From contig CM066287.1 of NCBI GenBank assembly GCA_033816765.1, forward strand, positions 6,882,001 to 6,946,000: a DNA stretch of 64,000 nucleotides. The letters run 5' to 3'. Shown in pieces: positions 56,901 to 64,000 of this stretch. The stretch comes from Nothopassalora personata. Taxonomy: Eukaryota > Ascomycota > Dothideomycetes > Mycosphaerellales > Mycosphaerellaceae. The position numbers and the translations under genes were made by a program. The notes under the pieces were generated by a model. It ran no database searches. It was not told where the DNA came from and worked only from the letters and a program-made list of their open reading frames with translations. The first letter of the stretch is position 1; the number at the start of each line of letters is the position of its first letter.

Positions 56901-58693
56901 GCAACACGGTGTATGCCCGCATAGTGAAAGCATTTCACGACGCCCCAGCCGCAGGTCACCCAGGAAAGACTAAGACCAACACCCTATTGAAACGCCACTA
57001 TATCTGGCCAGGCATGACACGCTTCATACGCGAGTTCTGCAAAGGATGCACGACGTGCACAAACGTGAACCCAGTGCAGGATGCCGAACACGGATTGCTA
57101 GCACCGTTGCCAGTGCCACTCGACACATGGGACGACATCGCAATGGACTTCGTAGTCGAGCTGCCCGAAGCACGCTGCACCGCAGATGGGCAGAAGTACA
57201 AAAACGTTCTCACAGTGACAGACCGCCTGAGTAAGGAGCGGCATCTGATCCCAGTGCTCAACATGAGCGCAGAGTACATTGCGTTCATCTACCTCAAGTA
57301 CGTGTTCAGCCGCCATGGGCTGCCTAAGTCGATCGTTACAGACAGAGGACCCCAATGGCTTTCCGCATTCTGGAAGCGCCTATGCCAGCTACTAGGCATC
57401 AAGCGCAAGCTGTCAACGGGCTACCACCCCCAAACAGATGGGCAAAGCGAGATCACGAACAAGGCCATGGAGAAGTACCTGCGCACGTATACCAACTATG
57501 CCCAGGACGACTGGCCGGATTGGCTGCCTCTAGCAGAGTTCACTGCGAACGACCACGTGTCAGAATCTACCGGATTCTCCCCATTCATGGCAACGCTAGG
57601 CAAGAACCCGAGGTATTCAGACGCAGAAGTCATGTTGCCGCTGGAACTCATGCCACACAAGCAACGCCTCGATGCACAATCGGCGACTGCATTCGGAGCC
57701 CGGATGAATGAACTCAGGCAGGCACTCAGAGACGCCATGCAAATGGCGCAAGATACACAAGCGGAGTATGCCAACCGACGCAGGACCATAGCACCAGCAT
57801 ACAAGTTAGGCGACATGGTGCACATTAGCACCAAGAACTGGCACACCACACGCCCGTCTAAGAAACTGGACTACAAGTATGCGGGTCCTTACCCGATCAA
57901 GGAAGTGCTGCCACACGACACATATCGAGTCGCATTGCCAGACTCACTGAGCAACCTGTATGACGGGTTCCACGCCAATTACTTGCGACCAGGCTACGAC
58001 CCAGTCACAGGACAAGTCGTCCCTCCGCCTCCGCCAATCGAGGTGGAGGACGAAGATGGGTCTCACCAGGAATGGCACGTGGAGAAAGTCGTGGACTCGC
58101 ACAGGTCGCTGCCGCCAGGGCGTGCGCCAGCAGGAGGAAAGGTCCCAATCTACAAGTACTGCGTGAAGTGGGTAGGTGATAACGAGCTAACTTGGGAGCC
58201 CGCAGAGACTATGATTGCAACAGCAGCCGCCTCTGTCGCCGACTTCCATCACAACCACCCTACGGCCCCTAGACCAGCCGGCTTCACACCACCGCTAGGA
58301 TGGATTGCGAATGAAGAAGCACCATCTGATGACGCGGGCACCCTCAGTGCTGCGATGATTACGTCCAACCCAGTAACCGCAGGAGGGCCACGCGAATTGA
58401 TCGCGCAGGTGCCTGTGGCTCTTCTGGCAGAAGACAACGGCTCGTATGAAGATGATGACCCGCCAGGCATGGCACCAACAAAGGTAACCGATGACTGTGA
58501 CCGAAGCGACAAGCGAAATGGACATCAAACTTCCCTTGACACGGTGCACAGGAGTGACCGTTTTGAAGGGGGGGGTGGTGTGACGGCCCATGGCCGCACA
58601 GCGAGTGAACGTGGCGAGTTACGTGACCGGGCCCGGGCCGACCCGCGTGCCTCGGCTTGTATATTAACTTCTCGCGCCTCGCGCACCTCTTAG
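53909..58693 (+). CDS. pol: Element G Pol: protease, RT, RNase H, integrase, chromodomain
   Basis: Uninterrupted for about 1,594 codons. I start at the first codon after the presumed -1 slip, since there is no good ATG (the first is internal). Aspartic protease: LDDGAN at residues 68-73 and DIVLGRPW downstream. RT: PFGLCNAP then YLDD at 591-594. RNase H: ETDASDF near 735, YDKELLAI, and YSDHKNL. Integrase: an HHCC zinc finger near 1,010-1,060, then D1080, D1145 and E1181 (D-64-D-35-E). A chromodomain lies at about 1,388-1,450 (EWHVEKVVDSH...VKWVGDNELTWEP), the lineage mark of chromoviruses, which directs insertion to heterochromatin. This fits its site inside an old repeat nest. The protease motif has Asp where Ser/Thr is usual (DDG). 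The last 38 codons lie within the 3' LTR. Confidence 0.93.
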   Translation, partial: SLVHSLSATTSGLDTNTSTSRPKSEGIGEGDLRISSHSLRMVHIEHNPVIGSHLVVPCTANGKYAFSFLDDGANSNYVDIVYARKNDLPLSKLDSPLALGLADMSTAKEMIEYRTELTLEINGHSEVINAWLTNLEYDIVLGRPWHDKHQPGLHYESGTMTLDSQHCKDNCLSGKEATWVQSVNDQDQNPVLTFQTHEELPSKYRSATVEEDDEGDVTWQHARLPLPADGEDTIKRMTTRGPGKVRRAAKRLEAKEAKAAVAAAVAAAAEAAAQQAEEPKKNIDIKEVNADYFVRLAKQKGAQVHLMYVYDPKVEQQRAGDSLAACAMTAHNMKTVAGGNCKMLSDEKTISRLNARAAAFIPASERVAPTLRSCKMHAQADVDKFMKVNDQEIDPKDHLMPTYHEFADCFSKKASEELPPHRPGIDHEIKLKPDAVPPFKRPYRMSKQEDEIIKHWTDEQIAQGKIRKNEGRADAASPCLIVKKPGGGLRVCVDYRALNALTIKSRYPIPLMQDTLNRIAGKKWFTKLDVIAAFNRIRIAKGHEWMTAFTTRYGQFECLVMPFGLCNAPGTFQAYVNDTLREFLDDFASAYLDDILIFSDTLEEHIGHVKKVLGRCRDAGLQLDIKKCEFHTQSTKYLGLIIGKDGISMCPEKVRAVQEWETPRNVTDVLAFNGFAGFYRRFIKNYSKITLPLTRLTKKDVPWQWTAECQAAFDGLKKAFTDAEGEILAVFQHGLETVLETDASDFVTAAVLSQRHNGILRPVAYLSKKMSPQECNYDIYDKELLAIVKAFDEWRPELAAGDIDDKDCVGSDCENFLADPSGKPVLVYSDHKNLEYFMTTKELNRRQARWAEFLSQFHFKIIYRPGVQGGKPDSLTRRSQDAIRKDEDDPRHTQQHRVLLGPELFMPNLLASRILQLAASEATGVVDEDLQRDIRSLYEQQEPQEALQQLAAGDKVKMLHRHKIDPKHAMAVDGMIYVKNREGGYSLYVPEPAEDDEGNTVYARIVKAFHDAPAAGHPGKTKTNTLLKRHYIWPGMTRFIREFCKGCTTCTNVNPVQDAEHGLLAPLPVPLDTWDDIAMDFVVELPEARCTADGQKYKNVLTVTDRLSKERHLIPVLNMSAEYIAFIYLKYVFSRHGLPKSIVTDRGPQWLSAFWKRLCQLLGIKRKLSTGYHPQTDGQSEITNKAMEKYLRTYTNYAQDDWPDWLPLAEFTANDHVSESTGFSPFMATLGKNPRYSDAEVMLPLELMPHKQRLDAQSATAFGARMNELRQALRDAMQMAQDTQAEYANRRRTIAPAYKLGDMVHISTKNWHTTRPSKKLDYKYAGPYPIKEVLPHDTYRVALPDSLSNLYDGFHANYLRPGYDPVTGQVVPPPPPIEVEDEDGSHQEWHVEKVVDSHRSLPPGRAPAGGKVPIYKYCVKWVGDNELTWEPAETMIATAAASVADFHHNHPTAPRPAGFTPPLGWIANEEAPSDDAGTLSAAMITSNPVTAGGPRELIAQVPVALLAEDNGSYEDDDPPGMAPTKVTDDCDRSDKRNGHQTSLDTVHRSDRFEGGGGVTAHGRTASERGELRDRARADPRASACILTSRASRTS
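58565..58578 (+). other. Element G polypurine tract
   Basis: GAAG followed by a G run, T, GG, directly upstream of the 3' LTR. It is the expected primer for second-strand synthesis. The pol frame reads through it as Glu-Gly-Gly-Gly-Gly. Confidence 0.85.
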
Positions 58694-58739
58694 ATAGCTT
58701 GTCTAACAACTTCGTACTACCTAAGCAGGTGCCCTTACA
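58579..58739 (+). repeat. Element G 3' LTR (161 bp)
   Basis: Reads identically to 51,327-51,487 over its full length. Its first 115 bp also encode the end of Pol (TAG at 58,691-58,693). Followed by TSD GGCGT. Confidence 0.95.
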
Positions 58740-58744
58740 GGCGT

Positions 58745-60978
58745 AGGCTAATCTAGGATCTTAGCTACAACCTTTAGGTTAGGATAGCGACTATCCGGGC
58801 TAGTAACGTACCTAACGATCTTAAGCTTCTCGTATAGCTATTAGGATTTACCTCTAGTAACTACCGTACTAGCTCTTTCTAAGTTAGTAAGAACTAGATC
58901 TAGGGAAAAAATGTGCTTAACGACCTATTTCCTTAACCTAGGCTCTACTTCTACATTCCTATAGTCCTTAGTTAGTCCCTTAATACCGATGTTATCGAGA
59001 AACGGCTTCGCTCGATGCGAGATATAATTAAGTAGAATCTTTATTACCGTACGCACGAACTAAGTAACTAAATTAGTAGCTCCTTAAGGTAGAGTTGTAT
59101 TACGTACTAGGCTAAGAGGGTTATAAAGGCTATTAAGTCCCGGTAGGACTTATCTAAAGTGATCTAATTATAACCTAAAAACAGGTTAATAAGTAAAGCG
59201 ACTCGGTACCTGGTAAAATCCTCTAAGAAGCTATCCGTGTCCGGTAGAATGTTAGCATCGCGTATAGTAACCTTATTTAGGAGCATAGCTAAGTTAATTA
59301 ATCGATATAGCACATCGCTTCTAGAGGCATTAACTTTCTTTACGACTAGAAACTAGTTATTAGAATATACCCCTTATAAGTATTCTAGGATGTTATTCTT
59401 CATCCGGGCCCTAATTATGCGTTTAACAATTGCCCTAAGACTTAGGTACAACCGGATAGGGCGTGCCTACTATAGCTTATAAGGGACCGTGTTAATCTTC
59501 TAAGGTAGTATAACGTCGTGCCTAATTTGCCTTATGTAACTAAAATCCTAAGCGAGGACTGCCTCCCGGTTATAGAGCATCTTATTAAATAAGACCCTTT
59601 CTATTAGTAATAGCTTAATACTAACCTTAATTAAGGTAAGCCGTTCTAGAGTAATCCGGCTACCTCGCTCTATACTTAAGAATTTCTTAGTTAAGTACTT
59701 CCCGTTAAACGGACCTTATCCTTTAGGCATCTTAGACTCTAGGTATAGTGCCCTACGCTTCTATTCTATATCTCCCTTAACTCGTGATTCTAGGCGCTCG
59801 TAAACGCTCGCGTCTACTAGCTTCTTCTTATCCGCCTTACGCTTATATATCGTAAAGACCTACGGCATCCTAATATTAGCTATATGTTAGCCTACTTATT
59901 ACTTCCGTACCTAAGCATTTAATATAGATTGTCTTAAGATCTTAGAGGGCTAATCCCCTTAAACTAAATAAACGTTAGTAATAGAATCTCCCTTAAACGC
60001 GCCTATTCCAATTTCTATAACTCGTTCCTTTATTCTAGTACTGCTAAGTAATCCTAATAAGTAAGCTAAATGGTTACTAAGCGTTAGAGCCTTACTAGGT
60101 TCCTATAGATACGTCGTGTTATAGTCGTATCCGTTTTTCTTACTATAGCTATTTACCGGTCCCGGGACCGGTAAATTAAAGTCCGAGGTTTCTCCGAGAT
60201 AGTACGAGAACCTTACTAATTTTATTAAATCCGGCTTTAGTAAGTTACCGGTAGGTTAAGCGCCGTAAATTAACCTACCCTTCTATTTCCCGACGCTTTT
60301 AATAGTTCTTAAAGGGTCTTACACCTATCCGAACTAATTAGGGTAGTAAACATAACACTTTTACCTTTACGGCTAGTAATAGTCCCCTCCTACGAACCAT
60401 TATCGTAGTTACGGGCAGTAAGCCGCACCTTACGGGCCTACGAACGTCCTAGGATTGTTAGTGAGTTTAGATCCGAGGAGATGAACATATCTACCTAGTA
60501 GTAAACCCTAAATACTTAAACATCTAAATTGCCTATAACACCTTTAAACTAGGCCTGCCCTCTAGCACCTCGAAAGGTAAGCTAAGTACTCGACATTACT
60601 AGTAACCTAAACCTATAAGCGTTCCTCTAGCCGATAATATTTACCTCGGAACCCTTATTAATTAGGTACCTAATCTAGTTCTTGTTTATCCTAAACTCCG
60701 CTACTACCTAAGGACTAGGGACTATAGTAAAGTTATTAAGGACACTAGAGAGCCCGATTTTCTTAACGTTCTTATATAGCTTAGTAGCAGGGACCGTACC
60801 TTTAGAGTAAAGTATAGTTAAATACACTCCGATATACTAGGCCTAACTATCTTCGCGGAAGACCTCCTTATTATACTTAGGCTCATCCTTATAGGTAACT
60901 ACTTATCTAGTACGAACCTTAGGGTCCTTTCCTATAAGGCGTTATACTATAGCGAGCTTCTCCTAAAGAGCGGGGGTG
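58745..60978 (-). mobile_element. Element D', segment 3
   Basis: Collinear with D from about 32,024 to 34,252: the RT region (box FLDN at 58,991-59,002, like D), then the protease-like region at about 60,430-60,660, and a perfect palindrome at 60,151-60,176. It ends abruptly at 60,978, where F inserted. The gag part and 5' LTR must lie to the right of F. Confidence 0.86.
60151..60176. repeat. Perfect 26-bp palindrome in element D'
   Basis: Equivalent in position to 33,430-33,455 in D, but with both arms exact (ATTTACCGGTCCC and its reverse complement). It has stayed exact while the surrounding DNA is heavily mutated. Confidence 0.8.
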
Positions 60979-61387
60979 TGTTATTGTCTCGTTCTAGGGC
61001 TAGTCTCAAAAGAGAGATAAGTTAAGTCACGTAGCGGTATTATTCTTTAGAGAGGCTAAAGTAAGCTAAGCGAAGATGAATAATAGGAATAAGAGTTGTA
61101 TTCTAATTAGTAAGATAGTAACATAAGTTAAACGCATTAGAACCATAAGGGTTTCTAGCGTTCCTAAATACAAAGGAGATAGAGTGTTTGCTCTCCGTGC
61201 TCTCTATACTCTCTATGCTCTCTCGAGATTACCGAGATTAACGAGATTAAGGAGATTACTTCAGTTGCTCTCTCGGTTCCTTAGTTTTATTCCTACGGGT
61301 AAGAGAGCACTTCTCGGGCGAAAGCGCCCGCCAATTATAGAGGTCTAATTAGTTAGCTTCCTTTAGCCCTAGATTAGAACCGTAACA
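60979..61387 (-). repeat. Element F 3' LTR (409 bp)
   Basis: TGTTATTGTCTCG...CCGTAACA. The first 200 bp match A and C. The U3 part is distinct, with GCTCTC and CGAGATTAA short repeats around 61,190-61,260. Purine tract (minus) follows at 61,388-61,400. Confidence 0.88.
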
Positions 61388-61462
61388 CCATCCCCCTTTT
61401 AGTCTAGCTCTGTCCTAGAGCTTCATAAGTTATGTCGTACTTCCTTTTCATGTCTCGTAACG

Positions 61463-62023
61463 ATGTCTTCTTCCTAATCTAAATCTACCGCTCGCCGTAA
61501 GAAGAAAGCCTAGTAGATCTTTCGTAACGGCGATACCGCGATGCGTCCGTGTGATTCTTATTAAAAGGAGGGCCGCGTGTATAAGGTACACATCTTATCT
61601 AGTCGCTGTTCTAAGTGCTAGTAGCGGAATCTAAAGAGTTGCAATGCAAGGGTAACCGAGGGCGAGTAGAAGCGCTTGTCGCTTTAGCGGAAGAAATTGT
61701 TATAGGAACTAGATACCGCGAAGAGGATTCTTAGTAAAAGGCAGGATGCCTTAATAGAAGCGCATATAAAGGAAATGCGCCTTCGTAAGCAATTAGATGC
61801 GGTTAATTAGAAGGTTACGGAGGGTCGTTCGTTAGAAGATCGGTTGTTACTAGACGAGGATCTAGGGGCGTAGGAGTACGCTATAGTAGACGCGGATCCT
61901 AGTACTCCTAATCTATCCTTATCTCCGTAGACCTAGAGTACTATCGAAGGTCTTCCGGACGACTTCTAGCTTTCTCCTTCTAGCGAGACGGTGCCGTCGG
62001 TAGCTTAGCCGTCTCCTTCGTAA
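61463..62023 (+). pseudogene. Element F antisense Cys-rich coiled-coil ORF
   Basis: The best preserved copy of the accessory frame. ATG is at 61,463 (MSSS), and the frame is continuous except for TAG/TAA codons at RIP-type positions, to about 62,023. It has RPCDSY and SRCSKC Cys motifs within the first 60 codons, separated by a short basic segment. A Lys/Arg/Glu/Leu coiled coil spans about codons 75-130, followed by an acidic Pro/Ser-rich tail. It runs antisense to pol and ends before it. Function unknown. The Cys spacing suggests metal or nucleic-acid binding, which is inference. Confidence 0.6.
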
Positions 62024-62063
62024 GGGTATTTATTTGTAAGTTGTGTCCCTGTTCTTATTAATC

Positions 62064-62137
62064 GGCTAGGTAGCTTAGTAGTAGAGCGTAAGCTGTCTAC
62101 ACTCTTAAGGTCGTAGGTTCGATTCCTACTCCAGTCG
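62064..62137 (+). tRNA. tRNA-like sequence (likely pseudogene) captured in element F
   Basis: The sequence folds as a near-canonical tRNA: acceptor GGCTAGG with TCCAGTC (two wobbles, one A-C mismatch), A box TAGCTTAGTAG, D stem GCTT/GAGC, a perfect B box GGTTCGATTCC, and T stem GTAGG/CCTAC. The anticodon arm is 19 nt instead of 17 with only four good pairs (TAAG/CTTA), so no anticodon can be assigned. Parts resemble tRNA-Lys around the arm. It is absent from the equivalent place in A, C and E. Confidence 0.6.
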
Positions 62138-62140
62138 TCC

Positions 62141-62189
62141 GTTTACTTAAAAGTTACTATGTCTTATAGTATAGTAACTTTAAGTAAAC
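62141..62189. repeat. Inverted repeat / hairpin after the tRNA-like sequence
   Basis: GTTTACTTAAAAGTTACTAT and, after a loop of about 9 nt, its reverse complement with one base missing. It begins four bases after the tRNA-like segment, so the two may form one unit. Confidence 0.7.
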
Positions 62190-62204
62190 GCCGTTTTAAT
62201 ACTC

Positions 62205-64000
62205 CCGAATCTTCTACTAACAGTTTCGTAGGTTTTCCTTTAGTTCCTAGGTATTTTCTAATTCGTCGTATCCCTTCCATTTAATAAGGTATCGCTAACC
62301 CTTTTTATCTAGGATTTTTTTGACTTTAAATTCGTTTTCTACTTCCGGCTCGAAATGGAAGCTCTCCTAGTAGGGTGTTTCGGCGTCCGCTGGTTCTAAC
62401 TTAGAGATATAGAAGACTAGGTGGATTTTTGCGTTAGGTAGTAGTCGTAGTCGATAGTTAACTAGTCCTACGACTTTGTCGATTAAAAATGGTCCGACCT
62501 TAACGTAATCCAGTTTCTTAGTCTATCTTCTTGTTCTCAAGTTTTTTGTAAGGAGATAGACCTTATCCCCCTCTTTTAGCAGAGGTGCCATTTTTCTTGT
62601 GTCCTACCGTTATTAAGACAGTTTTCGTTATGTATCTTTAATCGCCTTGCGTGTTTCTTTATACACTTCCTTAAGAGTATCCGTCGTTACGATTACTCTC
62701 TCGGCCTATAGATAGGATCTAGGTGTTCCGAATAGGTTAGGATCTTTACTAAAGTTCGCATAAAATAGCGTCGTTAAAGTTGTCTCCAATTTGTGGTTGT
62801 TTAGTGCAATCTGCGCTATTGGCAGTAATAAAACCTAGTTGTCTTATGCATAGTTAATGTAGTGTCGTAGGTATTGTTCTAGCGTTTAATTCATCCTTTT
62901 GGTTTATCCGTCTGTCTCCGGATAATATGCTATTAATAGCTTATGTTTAATTCCGATCGTTCCTATAAGCGTCTTCTAGTAGTTCGATGTAAATAGTTTA
63001 TCTCTGTCCGTTATAAACGCTTAAGGGAATCTATAGTATCGGATAAGTCTATCTAGTACGAGGTATCCGAGCTACTCTATATTATACGTTTCCGATGTAG
63101 GAATAAAGTGTGCGTATTTCGTGAGTCTATCAACTATAACTAGTATTATGTCGTATAGTTGTTTCGTAACTTAATCTCTTAACGGTAGGAGTTTCGTAAT
63201 AAAGTCTATTGTAACTTCGTCCTATGGTTTCGTCGGTAGTGTCCTAAACTGTAGGTGACCGTATTTTGCATGTCTCGTAGCCTTGTTTCGTTAGCAGTGT
63301 ACGCATTGTTTAATGTAGCGTAACACCTTAAGTCTTATCTATAGAAATAAGAAACTGCGCTATATTAGGTCTATAGTTTTTAAAGTTCTAGGGTGTCTAT
63401 AAGTTAGTCCGTCGTGATGTTGTCGTATATATTCTTCTTCTTGATCCTTCGGTACTTAGTATTTCCCTTACGATATAGGGAACTGTTCGTCCTTGTCGCC
63501 TAGTATCCGTACGATGTTATTAAATTCTCTCGTGTTTATACTAAGACTTCCGTCGGGGTTCGTCTTTAATATCTTATGTTGCACTAGTTCTTTTCCTTCT
63601 ATATAATCGCTTCTTCGGCTCAGCGCGTCGGCGCGGCCATTCTCTCGTCCTAGAGTATATTTAATTTCGAACTTATACTGTCCTAGCAGCTCCGACTAGC
63701 GGGCTTGCCTTCGGGTAAGTTCTTTCGTCGTTATAAAGTACGTAAGATTCTTATAGTTAGAAAGAATCGTTAACTTCGGTAGGCCCTCGACATATACTCT
63801 CTAATGTTGTATAGTAGCAACAATGGCTAGAAGCTCTTTATTATAGATGTCGTAGTTCTATTCCGCTATAGTCATTTTCCGGGAGTAATAGGCTACTAGG
63901 TGTCTCTACCCATCGTATGTCTATGTTAAACACGCGCCTATTGCTATATTAGACGCATCGGTCTCGATGTAGACTTCCTTGCTACTATCGAATAGTCGAA
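62205..64000 (-). pseudogene. Element F pol remnant (partial)
   Basis: On the minus strand, from the right edge: RNase H, the GRADALSRRSD link near 63,610-63,650, integrase, and a C-terminal chromodomain near 62,260-62,380. TAG/TAA codons interrupt it throughout. RT and gag lie beyond the window. Confidence 0.8.

Larger units (their letters stand above)
51327..58739 (+). mobile_element. Element G: structurally intact Ty3/gypsy chromovirus, 7,413 bp
   Basis: Two 161-bp LTRs, identical by eye, with TSD GGCGT at 51,322-51,326 and 58,740-58,744. Order: LTR, primer-binding site, gag, overlapping pol (protease, RT, RNase H, integrase, chromodomain), purine tract, LTR. Composition is that of normal genes, with no RIP signature, inside the strongly mutated D'. 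Every catalytic motif I could check in RT, RNase H and integrase is present. It is therefore a very recent insertion that may still be mobile. Confidence 0.96.
60979..64000 (-). mobile_element. Element F: RIP-degraded chromovirus, runs off the window
   Basis: The 3' LTR at 60,979-61,387, purine tract, antisense Cys-rich ORF, tRNA-like insert, then the minus-strand pol from chromodomain through integrase to RNase H at the right edge. It interrupts D' at 60,978. The 5' LTR and TSD are outside the window. Less decayed than C in the accessory ORF. Confidence 0.88.

Noticed and set aside
62064..62137. Functional tRNA gene with assigned anticodon
   Set aside because: The anticodon arm is two bases too long and poorly paired, so no anticodon can be read. 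Reported only as tRNA-like.

Overview
The window comes from a filamentous ascomycete fungus. A Zn2Cys6 regulator, a fungal-type F-box protein, compact intron-poor genes and strong repeat-induced point mutation (RIP) of the transposons all point that way. A Dothideomycete is plausible, but that is inference. There are two compartments. Bases 1 to about 10,445 are gene-bearing DNA with balanced composition. The rest is a nest of retrotransposons with almost no intact reading frames.

The gene-bearing part holds, left to right: a Zn2Cys6 transcription factor (minus), a single-pass Ser/Thr-rich membrane protein (minus), an F-box protein (plus) divergent from it, a 13-bp minisatellite, and a doubtful small two-helix membrane ORF (minus) beside the boundary. 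The genes do not form an obvious pathway.

The repeat compartment can be parsed from LTR pairs and target-site duplications (TSDs). Element A (10,604-17,438, Ty3/gypsy chromovirus, minus) sits in an 8-bp tandem array. Element B (17,952-23,565, Ty1/copia, plus) follows. Element C (chromovirus, starts 23,721) was split twice by copies of a larger gypsy family: D (25,258-37,100, complete, about 11.8 kb) and D' (from 37,327). D' was itself split by E (38,468-45,735, chromovirus), G (51,327-58,739) and F (60,979 to beyond the window, chromovirus). E carries a solo LTR (41,173-41,491). A to F are saturated with C-to-T changes at CpA/TpG, so their genes are full of TAG and TAA codons. G and the solo LTR are not mutated.

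G is the only structurally intact element: its 161-bp LTRs read as identical, it has a 5-bp TSD, a long gag, and an uninterrupted protease-RT-RNase H-integrase-chromodomain pol frame. Its primer-binding site complements its own predicted mRNA start, which indicates self-priming of the Tf1/sushi type. The same geometry can be seen in A and E.

The least explained items are: a roughly 1,000-codon unrecognised frame downstream of pol in both D and D'; a 26-bp GC-rich palindrome repeated through D and D'; a Cys-rich coiled-coil gene antisense to pol beside the 3' LTR in A, C, E and F; and a tRNA-like sequence plus hairpin captured in F.
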